Source: Pyrus communis
Taxonomy: Eukaryota; Streptophyta; Magnoliopsida; Rosales; Rosaceae
Assembly (NCBI RefSeq): GCF_963583255.1
Contig: NC_084808.1
Coordinates: 12,423,501 to 12,487,500, forward strand
Reading direction: 5' to 3'
DNA: 64,000 nt
Shown: positions 31,601 to 44,855 of the stretch, piece after piece
Position numbering within the stretch: the stretch's first letter is position 1
Layout of the letters: each line of letters begins with the position of its first letter
Program-made: the position numbers and the translations under genes
Notes under the pieces: model-generated
Database searches by the model: none
Seen by the model: only the letters and a program-made list of their open reading frames with translations
Told to the model about the DNA's origin: nothing

Positions 31601-34600
31601 TAAAATATGCTCACACTTTTATTCCCATGCGGTAATCAAAGAATAAGGAACCTTGCTCATGAGATTCACGATTGCAGATTTTTTATTCGAGGTTTCTGTT
31701 TCTTTTTTTTTTTTTTTTCTGAAATTTTCCATGCCGCAGTAGCAAGGGGAGTGCTAGCTAATTTCATGGTTCATGTTGCACCTCCTCCAAATCCCCCTCC
31801 ATACTGAGGCTGGATTCTTTCCATTTTAGATCAAGAACCAACGCCATTTGATACCATACCATGAAATCAAAGACAATAGTTCAATCTGATACTCTTCCTT
31901 ATTGTACTTCATTAAGAAAGAAAATAAAACAGCTCATTAATTTTTTTGCTCTCCATCGTTCTCTTTTCTTCTTCAAGATAGCTCCCTATACCCTTATAAT
32001 GAAGCTCATGTGACGTCACGTGGTGATTTTAGACAGAATTGTTAACAGTGTCAATTAAAAGAACCAGTTCTGCACGTTTTATCAAATTCAAGGACTAAAA
32101 TTAACGGAATTTTAGTTCAAGAACTGTGGGACCATGATTTTCCAAATTTGGTTCCAACAAGAACCAATTCTAAACTAGGCTCCAAGTTAAGGGAATAATT
32201 CTATATTTTACTCTTTTGGGAAAAGAAGAAAAGAAGATAATTCTGTCATACGAAATGAAACTTAGTAAAGAAGATATGATAATGCTATTCTTATATCATT
32301 CCATAAGAAATGAAAACTTACATTCAGCATCTTGAGATGATGGCTGTTAAACTCTGCCTTGCTATAAGGAAGTAACTGGCGCAAAAGCCAACCACCATAC
32401 CATAATGTTTCAGCAGATATATTTGAACGGCAAAAAAGACTGACCAATGCATCAAGCACCTAGGTAGCACACCCAGAAATAAAATTAGGTTGCAAGTTTC
32501 AAAACAGGTAAATTGTAGACTGCAATTCAATTGAATAATACAAGGGGAAAATGAAGCTTTGTGTGTACCACTTATTGTATAAATGCATCCACAAATACAC
32601 TCTTATTGTATAAATTTAAGGATTAAAGAGAACGAATGAAATTATGCACATAACAGCTGGCTCACATCCAAACATCTTAAACTTATGGAACAGTGGTTAA
32701 CAAGAACAATGTAATCTTTAAATATGAAATCATGACTTTAAACCAGAACAATTTAATATAATTTCAAAACAAGAAATCATGAGTTTAAATCTCTTCGGAT
32801 ACGGCCACACAATCTGTCAAATTTTAGTAGCCTTGACTCTCCAGTGATATAGACAGACCCTCGCATGATATGAAGTGTTAGAATATATAGTAGTAGTTGG
32901 CTCACATCCTAACAGCTTAAGCTATTGGAGACAGTGTAAGCGACTATTGACTCTAGCTCTATGTGTCACATAAGGACCTCTCCGACATCACTAAGCCCAC
33001 ATGTGTAAACCAACAAAAGTTGGGTGGATCCAGCTGCAGACTCATAAAATCTTGCGACCATTTATAATTTTGACAGTTGACTACTGTTTGCCAAAAGCTT
33101 AAGCAGTTAGGATGTCAGACTAACTATCATTTTATATTCTAACTATGCCTACGTGTCAAAAAACCTAAAAGAATCTCCTAATCAATGGTTAAAGAACACA
33201 AGACTGTAATATAGTGAATTAAGTAAAATCTTTGCAAAACAAACCACAAGAAATAGAAGTAAAATTCAAATCAAAATGCCATGCCTGAGGCTAGTTTCCT
33301 AAAAGTTCTAAAAGATGCAACCGCCACAAGTCACTGGGGAGTGAGAGTTATTTAACATATAAATGATCTCAAAATAATCATTGGTTTGCATTGAGAGCTT
33401 TTTGGTGCTTCATCTTATTTAGTTCACCAAAGTTAACTTTAACTTGGCCTATTTTTTAACCAAGAAGATTCAACAAGGCCAACCATTTGACAGAAACTGT
33501 TTTGAAAGTTCAACATTCAATTAAATTCAAATTTTTTACCCCAATTACCTGAAATCTATGTACTCGAGGACTAGCCCTCACTTCCAGAGAAGAACACAAC
33601 AGTCCAAACTGTTCCTGCAGATTACAAAAAATATAAAGTTAACCAACCAATGAAGGAATTATCATGATAGACAACAACTCACAATGTAAACATACCATAA
33701 CCTCAAACAAAAAAATTCTAGAACTGGAAACCATTTAACCTTTATAAGCTGTGAATTTGATGAATAACCATAACAATTTAAAACCAAGTGTTACTACATA
33801 ATGATAGCTCAATTGTTAATTTATGTACCCGCTTTGAAATCTTGGAACCCTTTATATAAAACAAGGCGACTTAAGCTTTATAAAATATATCATACTAGTA
33901 AAACATGGCTTTCTGAACTTGTAAAACCTCTGGCAATGACAGTGCACAAAATTTCTCTCTACATAGTAAATATAAAACTTGAAACCTAAGTTCTTTAAAC
34001 TGCACTGAACAATTGGATAGAAATGAAAACACATTCCTGTACGCAAATACAAATGAGTCACTGACAAAATCCCTAGTACTGAAACATTTTTTTTCTGTTA
34101 GATATAGACAGGAAATATATGAGAAAAGGATAGATGAAGGGTGTTGGAAAAATTGTGTATGGTGTTACAGAAAATAAAAAATAAATAGAAAAAGTTTTGG
34201 CTTCATTCTTTTGCCTTTATTTCTCCCTTCTCCTTCCCTCCCACCACCTTCTTCACCTCGCTTTTCCCCCACTGTAATTTCCCTCTTCCTAACAAAAAAC
34301 TAATAACGAAAACAAAAGGTTTCTTTTTCCTCGAAAATAAAACAAAAACTCAAAATGTTATCAAACAAGGAAGATGTGAGTTAGCCCAGTTGGCAAGGGC
34401 AACGCATACACCACCTTGCACCCGAGTTCAAATCAAATAGATTTCTTTTTTCCTTGGAAACAAAACAAAAATCAAAAGGTTATTAAACAAGGAAGATGTG
34501 AGTTAGCCCAGTTGGCAAGGGCAGTATGTCCACCACCTTGCACCCAAGTTCGAATCCCACTCCCCACAGGTTAGAATAGTATAAATTAGTTTAGACCATC

Positions 34601-37600
34601 ACTCGTCATAACCTTTCCATTTGGTCCCACGAGAGAGAGGGAGGGGGAGACCATGACTACCTTAAGCTTTTGTAGAGAACTATCAAGCTCACTACCACAT
34701 TCAATACCATCTTTTGACCAGCTATCTTCTGAAGAAAAAAGTTGCTCTTCTCCTGAGACTTCACCAACCAAAGCTTGCTGCAAGAATAAAACAAAAAATG
34801 CATTAAATTGCATACTAATCAATACAGTAACATTTTCTTTCGTATAATTTAGATAGTCAGAGTAAAAGCATCAAAACCTCAAAAAGGGAATACATAGATT
34901 AAGATACCCAGAAGAATAACCAAACATTGAGGCAGCGCATTGCTCTGGATATGAGTTTTAAAACAAAGTGGTGGTAAAAACCCAGGCCAATATCAAGTAA
35001 TTCAGAAAGCAACATATGCAGCGTGAATTTTATACGCTCGATTACACAAAACACTTAGACATCCTTTTTAAGGTATCATTTTTTTTCCATGGTTATAACT
35101 TTTGTGAGTTAGTAAGGAGATAAATGAAAAGAATTGTAAATGAAAATAAGGAAATTAAGAAATTATTCCTCGATAGTGACCTAATTTCGAATAACTAGAG
35201 GAATAATGAGATCTAAGATTCTTGTCTGAATTCCTTGGTTGGAAATGGGACAGCACTGTCGCATATATGGACAAAAAAAAAAATCACTGCTTAATAAAGA
35301 AGGCGGCAGAATGGACCTTAGTCGCAAAAGAAGTCTGTACAAAGCAAAAGAAAGGAAAAGAAAATGCACGAGACGTATGACTGCACAAACAATTCCAATA
35401 CCTCAAGCAAGTCATATTGTAATCTGGGGACATTAATTGGTCCTACCTAAGTCTCCTTTTTATCTTTTGGGGTATATAGTAGTGGAAAACCAAATCAACT
35501 GCTGAAGCCAACCATTCAAAACCAAAGTGGCCAGATTAGTTCTGCTTTTGTTGTTTTTATAAAGTTTGACTTGGTGTTTCAACTTCCAAAATTGAATTCT
35601 GCTTTGGTTTTCAAAAATTTCAAAAATATGTAATCAAGCTGACTTGAAGGATGCCACTTATAGGTCTACCAAATTACATACAATAATCCCTCTACATTAG
35701 CATTCACCTAAGCCAACTAACAGCTGCTTTACCCTTTTAATATGTCATCTACATCATCAAGAGACAAAGATACCAAACATTCTAGTAACTCTCTTGGTCC
35801 TAGGAATTTTACTTATATACTCGTATCCCAAGCAGAAAAGTATCACAAAGCAACTTTACAAAGGCATACCAGCAGAAGTTTCTTATGCTGTTTGCGTTGA
35901 GGAAGAATTCCAAGAGCATCTAGCATTGATTCATCCAATTCTACAAAGTGGATATTTGGTAAGAAACAGTTAGAAGAAGCATTGTTGCGAATTTGAAAGA
36001 GGGGATTTTAGTAAGAAACGATGACAAGAAGCAGATGTGTTAATTTGACAGAAGTATATTCTGGTAAGAAAGTGATAAGAGCCGGTTGCTACGAAATCTG
36101 CATATCAGCAATATAACCTTTTGTTTGCAGTAAAGTAGCTAGTACACTCAACGAACCAGCAACTTGTATATCATCCCCACTCGCAATATAAGAAATCAAA
36201 GCCTCCCTACACAGATGATCAACATCATGATAAACAATAAACAAGACAGTACAAAGGAAACAAGTGAAAAAGTTAGCCATAAAACACAATTCTGCTCATG
36301 ACTCATAGAAGTTCAAATATGAAAAAGAACCTAAGAGCTGCGTGTCTATCAAAGAGCCATGACCACTCTTTTTCATGGTTGTATCCTTGAAACTCAAGCT
36401 CCATCCTATATTCAAAATGATGAGATGGAGCCCAAGAATGGCACTAGTAGTCTAGTAGAAGCATATAAAAAGGATATTTCTGTAAAAGATTTAGTTAAGA
36501 CACACAGCTCTAGGTTGGATTGAATGGTCAAAGAAAATTCATGAGAAGATCCCAATAATTTATGAATAAGTATGCATGTAGCAGACCCAAAAGATCTAGG
36601 ATTAGGCCAATTCATTTGAGTGATGTTACTGAGATTGTTTGACAGAATTACATGTGCACGGATTCAAACTCCAGAGATGATCTAAAGAGTTTTAAGGCTT
36701 GATTTCCTTGAACAGTTATCAACAAGAACAGAGCCTTGTTCAAAGTTCTAACTATAATCGAGAGTCACGAACCAAGAGTTCTTAAATAGCCTCTATATCT
36801 CAACAAAATTAGTAAACCAAATCAACAATAACATTCTCACTCAGAATTCTATAATTAACTGCGCAATCAAAACTCTGATGTCAGCTGTAATCAATGTTAT
36901 TACGTTACCTCAAAGACAAATGAAAATCACAATAATCATATTCTCTTTGGGGAGAGCTTGACAAGTTTGGCATGTCATCTCTTAATATTCCAACACCTTC
37001 CTTGGTATTACTGCCTGGTGGTTGGCTTTCATGTGCAAAACCATGGAAAGGCGTACAGCCATTTGGTTTAGCTCCAGACTTTGGAAAGAAAGAATCCAAC
37101 GGAAAGAAAAGAGCAGCACAAATGGTATTTGCCAAATCCTTGATTTTCACTATGTGCAGGATGCAACAAACCAAGTACAAAGACGTGGCAGCACCAATTT
37201 GTATCCCCTGAATTTACAGGCTACCAAAGGTTAAATAAGAGCATGTTGCATTCTTATAATTATGGAATAAGAAAAATGGGTATGTATCCATACTTCCACA
37301 GCTCTTATTGTAAGTGAAGGAAGAAGCAGCGGGAATATCAAAAGCTTCAAGATGTTATCTGTAATTAACCTCCCAACATCAGGAATTCCTGCAGAAATAA
37401 CATCGCTAAAATAGTAGAGATTGTCCTCGATCTCATCAACAGCAGCAGAAATTAATGCGGTTGTGTCTGCAGACTCTGCACCCGGATTTCTGTTTCATCA
37501 TTCCAATAAAACTTTTCAGAGAAAATAAATGCATTCTTCTAAAGTAAAATCAAAATATAATTATGACTCTTACTTCATAGAGTCTGAAACCAAGGCATTT

Positions 37601-40600
37601 AGATTGATGCACTGCTTTCGGAAAAATGTAACTAGGTTTGAAAAATAATCTGCATGAGGAGCACTGGTGACATATCTGTTGACACTTTCATCTCCCACTG
37701 AAAAATCACATCAAACTTTCATGTATCAAAATAAGTTGCACAAAACAAATTTTAAATCTGAGAGAGGGAGAGAGAGGACAGGGGGGAATGAAGCTTTTTA
37801 AGCAGAGAGGGAAAAACTGAAACTCACCATGATAAACATTAAGTGTCAAAGCCCGTATGGCAGTGCGGACCATGCTCTCCTCATGAAAGGCAAAACGTAT
37901 TGCCTCAACATAGAGTGGAAATGAAACCACTTCATCCTAAAAGGAGATACATGCATGGCTATCATTTATGAAACTAGAAAATATAGAGATTAACTAATGG
38001 ATGTATACTTTACATGCAAAATTTGTAAGTCATTGCCGACAGGCAAGCAATATAAATTTGAGGCGTGATGGGTAAATAGCCCTCCATTCCTCATACTACA
38101 TCTCCCTTGTACATGAATGTATTTTGTAAAAGTTGAGGCCATTCGAAAGGATCTATCCAATATTGATGTGTAGTTTTTCATCCTTTGTAATGAAATTTAC
38201 TACCTAGAGCTACCTTTTTTTTTTTTTTTTTTTTTGAGAAGACCACCTAGAGTTACTTATAACGTCAGAAAATGACAACCTATATATGGTTGATAGACAA
38301 GTTATTAGGTATCTTGGGTAATAATAAATTAGGAATCTTGCATTCAAGTCATTAGGTATCTTGGGTAATTTTTCTTCATAATAATGAATAATAAGCCATG
38401 TACTTCATATTAATAAATAAACAATAAAAAGAAAGAATCATTACTTACATTTTGAGTCTTTACAAGCAGAGAAATTGTATTCCTGTCTAGCTTCCCACTT
38501 ATTGCTCTTCGCGGACCATACAGTGGAATCAAACAACATAACCAACCAAACATGTCAGAAAGGTACTGTTTGAAGATAAGTTGTAAGGATATGCGGTAAC
38601 CGTAAGCATCAATTACCAAAAGAACAACAAAGAGACCAAAAACAAACCTTAAGAAGGATATGTAGTACGACAGTAGCTCTTCATTTTGGAAGTCAAATGA
38701 AAACGTTATCAAGTAGTTCATATGTTCATTACTGAACATGTAGTCTGCAAAGAAAGTTGATTGATCAAGGCACCAAATCTATCAGCACGCCATCACCAAC
38801 TGGAGCAACTAGAGAAACTGAAAATTATCTGGTTCTTTCTTCAAATGCAACTTACATATAGCGTGTTCATTTTTTAGGTTCTGGATCATAATGCTGATTG
38901 TCTGTAGCAACTGAAGTGACACAGTCATAGTTCTGCTAACCTTCAATATACGTACAAACTCTCCCATGACTTGCTTCTCCATGAAAAATCTACAAAATTG
39001 ACAGAGCATTATGAAACGCTAGCAATATGATATGTACATCCAGCAACACTAAGCATTGAGAAATCTTACTCAAAAAAGGTGGAGTCATGCTGGTCTCCAT
39101 ACGTTATTAACTCCGCAATGGATCTCAGCGCCTCAATAACGAAATCCTTTAAACAGACTACATGTTGGTACATTGAGGAAAAAATTCTAATAACATAATT
39201 CAGCTGAAAGAGGAAGAAAATGGACTCCGGTTACCTTGTTTACTTCATTCACAATTTGAACTTTTATTAGCTGATCAGTTAAATACCTGCTCAATTAAAA
39301 CAAATGTATATAGAAAATATATACCACCAAAACACCAATAGAGGTTCAAGATTGGAAACACATCGAAAGGAAAAAATGTGATTGAAAATAAGGATCTATT
39401 TGACGAGAGACTAAAGAAATAGGATCTTAGGATATTAGGTACTATGTATTAGAAAAGCACAAGTACTTTAACCAGAAACATACAAGCAGATTCTTATAGA
39501 TTATGAAACAGAGTCTTTGATAATACAAGTAAAGGTTAATAATTATATAGCATATACTTGGTTATGGTCATATTTCTACTAATTCATATTCAAATTTTTC
39601 AAGATCTGGCATGACTGTAGCTTGTTTCAAACCTATAACTATACCAAACGAATTCCTTAAATGAGATCTTGATTCACGGGACATAGATCAAACATGGAAG
39701 ATTGAGATACTCATTTAAGAGTACACTGATGGCTTACAGTTACTTGATAACAAAAGTTTTTACTAAAACACAGTGTCATGTATTGCAGAACCTAAGGAGG
39801 TCTCGTATTTAGTGTTTATGTAATTTTGTTTAAATTTGCATCTGAAACTATACTCTGTGTGTGTGTGTGTGTGTGTGCACAGAGAGGGGCCTGCGCCCCT
39901 CCTCGTCATGCTACACCAGTGATAAAAAATCATCCTACAATTAATAAGAAGTGAACATGAACATCAAAACAAGAAGATAAAATCTTTACTCAGTTCCAGC
40001 TTATGCATTTGATTTCAAGGTCTAGTAAGTTAATTGTAGGCCATTCGTAAATCATCATGAACCGCTTCCAAATCAAGATTCACCTTCACCAGGCTAGTCA
40101 TGGAGCAAGCAGTATTCTTCATTATCGATTATTTACAACTTAAAAATGTAGAATAGTATACGACTTGGATTTTAACTAGCTTTCCACCTTATCTTTACAG
40201 GCTCCAGTGGAGACCCTGAGGGTTAAAAATGCCTGCTCTCCTACCCTAGATGAATTAGTTGTGGCAAGAGCGGCTAGTTCACTAGCTGATAGAGATGAAG
40301 ATTCAACTATGTTTTCCAAAGAACATTCAAGCAGGTGCAGCATGCCATTTACACAAACCCTGTATCACGGTATGCTTCCCCTATCTCTCAAGTACAAAGT
40401 GTGTGTGAAGATAAAACTCCTTTCACTAATGCCAAGCTGGAAACCGCTCGTAATTTTCAATTCAAACATTCGGTATCATTCGGTAATTGTCAATTCAAAC
40501 ACTCGGTATCAATTCAAACATTCGGTATCCAAGTTTCCGGCAACCAAGAACAGCACCGCTTTAAACTCAACTCACTCACTGAACTATAAACCAAAACGAT

Positions 40601-40960
40601 TGGATACCAGCAATGTTAGGTTCTGTCGACACTAATTCTAAACTGAATTTTCTACTTCCCTATTTTCCAACCACTTTTCTCATAACAATAAACCAAAAGG
40701 AATCGCCTTTGCACCACATTAACTCTGAGAGTCCAAATTCAAATTCAAATTTCAAATTTTCAGTCACAACACAATCAAATTAATCAAACCAAACACGCAG
40801 CAGACCCTTAATTACCTTAATTAACCATAAACACCAACTAAATAATCCCCAAAACCAACAAAAAAATTAAAATTAGAGATAAACCGAGCTCGAAATCAAT
40901 GACAAACCTGAGCTCGTCTAAGGAGAAGCGATCCCTGGACTTCCAAAACGAAAACCACAT
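28676..40960 (-). CDS. TT9: GFS9/TT9 homologue (plant CLEC16A, FPL-domain protein)
   Basis: I assembled 22 exons, all GT-AG (first to last): 40960-40908, 39286-39235, 39146-39070, 38989-38856, 38744-38648, 38506-38449, 37936-37828, 37697-37574, 37489-37294, 37207-36909, 36405-36331, 36206-36118, 35940-35870, 34777-34661, 33614-33549, 32459-32322, 30392-30287, 30208-30137, 30033-29975, 29819-29660, 29484-29318, 29005-28676. The sum is 2649 nt, 882 aa plus stop, without interruption. The start is [18 protein letters not shown]. The FPL domain covers about residues 45-195 ([39 protein letters not shown]). A CLEC16A C-terminal region follows. In Arabidopsis GFS9/TT9 is a peripheral Golgi-associated protein needed for vacuolar trafficking and flavonoid deposition in the seed coat; function here is inferred by homology. 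Introns hold a 1-kb TIR element and SINE copies but no coding damage. Confidence 0.92.
31165..32214. mobile_element. long-TIR DNA element in GFS9/TT9 intron 16
   Basis: 1050 bp with long inverted arms of roughly 150-200 bp (about 31165-31320 and 32010-32214). They start AGAGTAAAATATAG and end CTATATTTTACTCT; both arms carry GGAGCCTAGTTTAGAATTGGT in opposite orientation. The 8-bp target duplication TTTGGGAA is perfect (31157-31164 and 32215-32222). The middle has no readable transposase. The 8-bp duplication favours hAT; the long arms would also suit a Mutator-like fold-back element. Confidence 0.8.
34318..34620 (+). mobile_element. two tandem tRNA-derived SINE copies in GFS9/TT9 intron 14
   Basis: Two units (about 34365-34440 and 34487-34620) each contain the A-box-like TTAGCCCAGTTGGC and the B-box-like AGTTC(A/G)AATC. 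They are joined by a duplicated A-rich lead (AAACAAAA..TTATCAAACAAGGAAGATG). The first unit is truncated after its B box. The boxes match RNA polymerase III tRNA promoters, but there is no cloverleaf, so this is a SINE and not a tRNA gene. Confidence 0.7.
38216..38236. repeat. poly(T) tract in GFS9/TT9 intron 6
   Basis: Run of about 20 T. On the coding (minus) strand it is poly(A), possibly the tail of a decayed retroposon. Confidence 0.8.
39855..39878. repeat. (GT)n microsatellite in GFS9/TT9 intron 1
   Basis: Eleven or so GT units, ending GTGCAC. Confidence 0.9.
40459..40531. repeat. short tandem motif CAATTCAAACA(T/C)TCGGTATC
   Basis: Three to four copies of an approximately 18-27 bp unit in intron 1 of the GFS9/TT9 gene. 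They sit in an antisense open frame of 142 codons that I do not accept as a gene. Confidence 0.7.
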
Positions 40961-41115
40961 GATTTGAATTCTTAATCGTTTTTCCCTGCGGAATTTATCA
41001 GATTAGAGCGAGCTCACTGTTGGAATTCATGGCGGTAGGGATTTCTAAGATCGAAGACGAACGGAATGGTTTTATAGAACATCGAGTTGCAGAGCAAAGC
41101 AGCTTCGGAGGAGGG

Positions 41116-41138
41116 AAGAGAGAGAGAGAGAGAGAGAT
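41116..41138. repeat. (GA)n tract in the GFS9/TT9 leader
   Basis: GA repeat about 160 bp upstream of the start codon; on the transcribed strand it is a CT tract, as in the SMXL leader. Likely within the 5' untranslated region. Confidence 0.7.
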
Positions 41139-41239
41139 GTGTTTGTTTCTGATCGGGAGAAGGAAAGCATGAAACAGAAATTTTGCCAGAAAGGCCTGCG
41201 GAGCTGGCGGCAACACTGGGTCGCCGGGTTCTGGACCGG

Positions 41240-42335
41240 GTCTAAATTTTTTTCTGGGCATGCCTATGGGTTCATTTGCTTGGTTCTTTAAAGGCAGGGT
41301 TTGGGCCGGTTGACATCTTTTTTTTTTCGGCCGAGCCTCGGGAATTTTGTGATTTGGATCCTTCTACATGACTGTATTAAATATAAAATTTTTGTTAAGA
41401 GATATTCGTTGCTTTACCCCTTAAATTTGTAAATTTTCTTCTGAACTTTTATTTTCGAATTTTCTCCTCAACTACCCCTCTTAACTTTTGCAATTAGACA
41501 AATCTTCCATGTTGTTAGATTTTCGGATTTCCATCCAGCATTTTGTTATCTTTGTCATGTGTTGTCCACATGAGAGATTTCCAAAAGTAAATGACTTATT
41601 TTCTCCCTCACTAACATCCATCCACGTTCCCTCCCTTTCATCTGTTTGAAATTAATTACTAGTGAGGAGCGCAATGACTTCTTTATCCTCAGAAGTTTCT
41701 CACGAGAAACACTTGACAAAGATGAATAGAATATTGGATGAATTAAAAGTTCATGAGAAAAATTGACAGTCTTGCAAGCTCATGGGGCAATTAGTAAGTA
41801 GCTCATGTTATATTATCTCTTGACACTCAAGAAATTAATGAAAATTTTCCTTCTAATTATGCACTTGCATGAAATGAGAATAAAAGAGGACACTCTCTTC
41901 ACACCCTTAAACACAGTTGCATCCTCTTTCACCTTCCACGTTTTAAGGATTAATGAAAACTTTCGAAGAATGAATGACTAAGATGTCTGGGGAGCTTCAA
42001 ATTAAGTATGCCAACGATTTTTCCCAAGTATTGCATGTATTTTCGCACTTCTAAAAATTTATACATTTGAGTTTTATTCTGCATTTTAGCACCGAACACA
42101 TACGGTTCGGTAGTTACATAGCAGAGCAAAAGTTTTGAAAAAAAAAAAAATTGGAAAACGGTCGACAACTTCCTACTGAACATTATTAAGCATGTTTGAC
42201 AGCTTCATACCGAACCACTGGAGAACATTCGGCATGTCAGGGTCAAACAATTTGCATGACCAACAATGGTTTTCTCATCCCAACTTGAAATCTTTAAAAT
42301 TAACCAATACGCAATCTCAAAATTTTATTTTATTA
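41240..42335. other. GFS9/TT9 upstream region, no gene recognised
   Basis: Probable promoter region of the minus-strand gene at its lower end, then AT-rich intergenic sequence. No open frame with recognisable similarity on either strand. Confidence 0.5.
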
Positions 42336-42339
42336 TTAT

Positions 42340-43925
42340 TATTATTTTTTTTTTGTCAAAAGATACTTCATTAACAAAACAAGCAGATACATATTTAGAG
42401 GTCCAAATACAACATCCACATAAACAAAATAATGGACCTCAAAAGTAACCCAAATGCCCAAACAAAGTTTTGAGCCCACAACAAAGAAAATAGACACCTA
42501 ACCCTAAAGGTGTTCTTCCAGCACCTTCTTCGATACCGCCGCAGCTCCTCCGACGATCTCAAAACACCACCACCAACCATACCCATAACCATCACCTCAG
42601 AGGTAGAAAGAAAAAGGATCTCTTCTTCTGGCAAATAACATCTCATCAAACACGACCACCAAATAGAAGAAGCTTGTGGGGATACCACAAACAACACTGC
42701 CAGATTCAGCAGACAAAGAGAAGGAGGTGGTGTAGTCACCCCGAGCCGGTGTAAACACCAAAGCTCTACTCACCTTCTCAAATGATGACTGCAACATTTC
42801 GCAGTCAAAATTAGTTAAAGATCAAATCCGAGGTGAAATCGATGGAAGGCATGTGAAGTTCATGTGGATGGGTGTGTAGATGAGTGGTTTTGAAAGTTGG
42901 ATGTGTGGATCTAAGGGAAGGAGAACAAAGATAGTTGGTGGTGAGAAGGCAAGACAAAAACAAGAAGAAAAACCGGGGAAAACTAATAGAAAGAAAAGAA
43001 AAGGCACACAAAGAAAGAAGAGAGGTTTCCACCAACCCTAATAGCGCGTTTATTAACCCGTAATCGGAATGAGAATAAGGAATCCGATTCCGATTACGGA
43101 TTATACCTGTGTTTACTAAAATTAGGAGGAATCAAAAGTGTGCGGGGCCTACACAAAAAATGAAATCCAATTCCTGAAATTGGAGGATTTGGATTCCCAA
43201 CATATACAAGGTATTTAGATTCTGGATTGCCCAAGCAATCGGAATGATAATTTTTTTCCCCTTATGCCCTCACTTACTTTCATTATTTCCAAGATTATCC
43301 TTTTAACCCTAGACTTATTTTTCTGAAAATGCTCCTAACAATTTCTTTTCATGTCCTTCTAACTCATTAAGCATAATTCTATGCTCATTCACATTATGCA
43401 CAACTCCATACATATGCCGAAGAGAAAAAAACTACAACTTGAGTGAGAAAATTTAGATATTAAAGTCAATACTTAAATTTATAAAAAAAATAAACAAAAT
43501 CATTTTAGTATGTCTATGAAATAAAAAAGCAATTTAATTTTTTCTTACTATTATATACTATATCAAATTTTATTAAAAAAAAGTACATAAAATATTTGAT
43601 TTGAGACAAGGACATTTTAGTAATCAAACTGGTTTATATTCCAATTATGCTGAATTAGTAAACAGTTTTATGGAATTGTATTCCGATTCCGGATAGTTTT
43701 AGTAAACAACTTCAACAGGAATCTGATTCTGATTCCACCTCAATATAATTCCTCCTTAATTCAATTCCTCTTAATTTGATTACGAATTAGTAAACACGCT
43801 ATAAAATGATTAGGACCAGCGGCAAGAAGAGAAAACAAAGTTTTGTACTGCTCTCACATAGAGAGAATAAGCTCTCACCCTCAAAGAGAGAGTCTCTCAC
43901 ACCCGGTGAGAAAATAAGTTGGTCG
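42340..43925 (-). mobile_element. non-LTR retroposon (LINE-like) remnant, interrupted
   Basis: A T run at 42346-42355 is the poly(A) end of a minus-strand copy. The sequence up to 43041 and again from 43805 to about 43925 (GTTTTGTACTGCTCTCACAT, CTCTCACACCCGGTGAG) reads as one LINE-like leader split by the TIR element at 43042. No reverse transcriptase is readable, so it is internally deleted. The class is inferred from tail and layout. Confidence 0.45.
43042..43801. mobile_element. 760-bp TIR element with TAA target duplication
   Basis: Ends TAGCGCGTTTATTAACCCGT and, inverted, TAGCGTGTTTACTAATTCGT, continuing in a looser inverted match. Flanked by TAA on both sides (43039-43041 and 43802-43804). 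A 3-bp TAA/TTA duplication suits PIF/Harbinger. It also carries inner repeats of 'ATTCCGATTCCG' and 'GTTTTAGTAAACA' near both ends. Non-coding. Confidence 0.7.
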
Positions 43926-44824
43926 TGGACGTTTGACTCCAGGAGTATGGATTTAAATCAGTTATTATCATTTTTTGTTTCAACGCCAAATATTAATAAT
44001 CGTTGAAATCTTTAGTTTTAGTCATAATCTCTAAAAACCAAGGAATACGGATTTAACTCAGTTATTTCCTTGAAGATGAAGACTAGCTGTTGAAGTTTCG
44101 ACCATTATTGGATACTTGGATGATGGATATGTTAAGTTTGATTTGAGTTTGTTGAAATTTTGGAAGACTGGTTGGGTGAGAAGTGTTGGATAGGACTTAG
44201 GAGGAATAGATTATTGGGTGGGAATGGTTAAAGACGTTGGGCGTGCATAGAAGCTTCCCAAATAATAGATTTAATAGTAGCAAAAGTCATTGAAAATTAT
44301 ATGTACTCGACCGCCAACCCCTTTTTTTTTTTTTTTTTTTTTTTTTTGGTTAGACTATAAAAAGAGATAATTGATGGCGAACCAAGTTATTCACTTCTTC
44401 CGAGCCTGAAAGAGGTTAGTTGGGAATTACGTCCTACTCATGACCACGATCAAGTAGATTTACAATTAACAAAGTATTGAACTTAGGACCTCCCGTTATC
44501 TTTTTTAGGAAGTTGATGTTCGTACTTTTTCACTAGACCACTTGTCATGGTTATCGACGGTCAACCTTTGTTTTAAAGAGAAAAACATGAAAATAGAAGG
44601 TCCACATGAAATTATAACTCTGTTGGACAAAAAGAGCTATTGGAAAGCTTTTTACGACTGAAACTCTTGTTTATATAGACTTGTGCAAACCACAACTCAA
44701 CTCTATATTGCACGTCCATTTAATGCAAATAAAATAACCGTTTTCCCTACCTACACAAGGACCTCTCTAAATTGCCTGCTTTGGTTGGTCACAAATCTTG
44801 ACCAATGAATAACAAGAATGTTTG

Positions 44825-44855
<31 letters not shown>

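Noticed and set aside
34490..34560. tRNA gene (A and B boxes present)
   Set aside because: No cloverleaf or acceptor stem; fits a tRNA-derived SINE.
40207..40635. 142-codon open frame as a gene
   Set aside because: Antisense within intron 1 of GFS9/TT9, second half is a tandem repeat, no recognised homology. Listed only as a point to check.
42395..43035. Minus-strand frames of 61-114 codons
   Set aside because: Lie in LINE-like leader sequence; no domain recognised and no continuous gene model.
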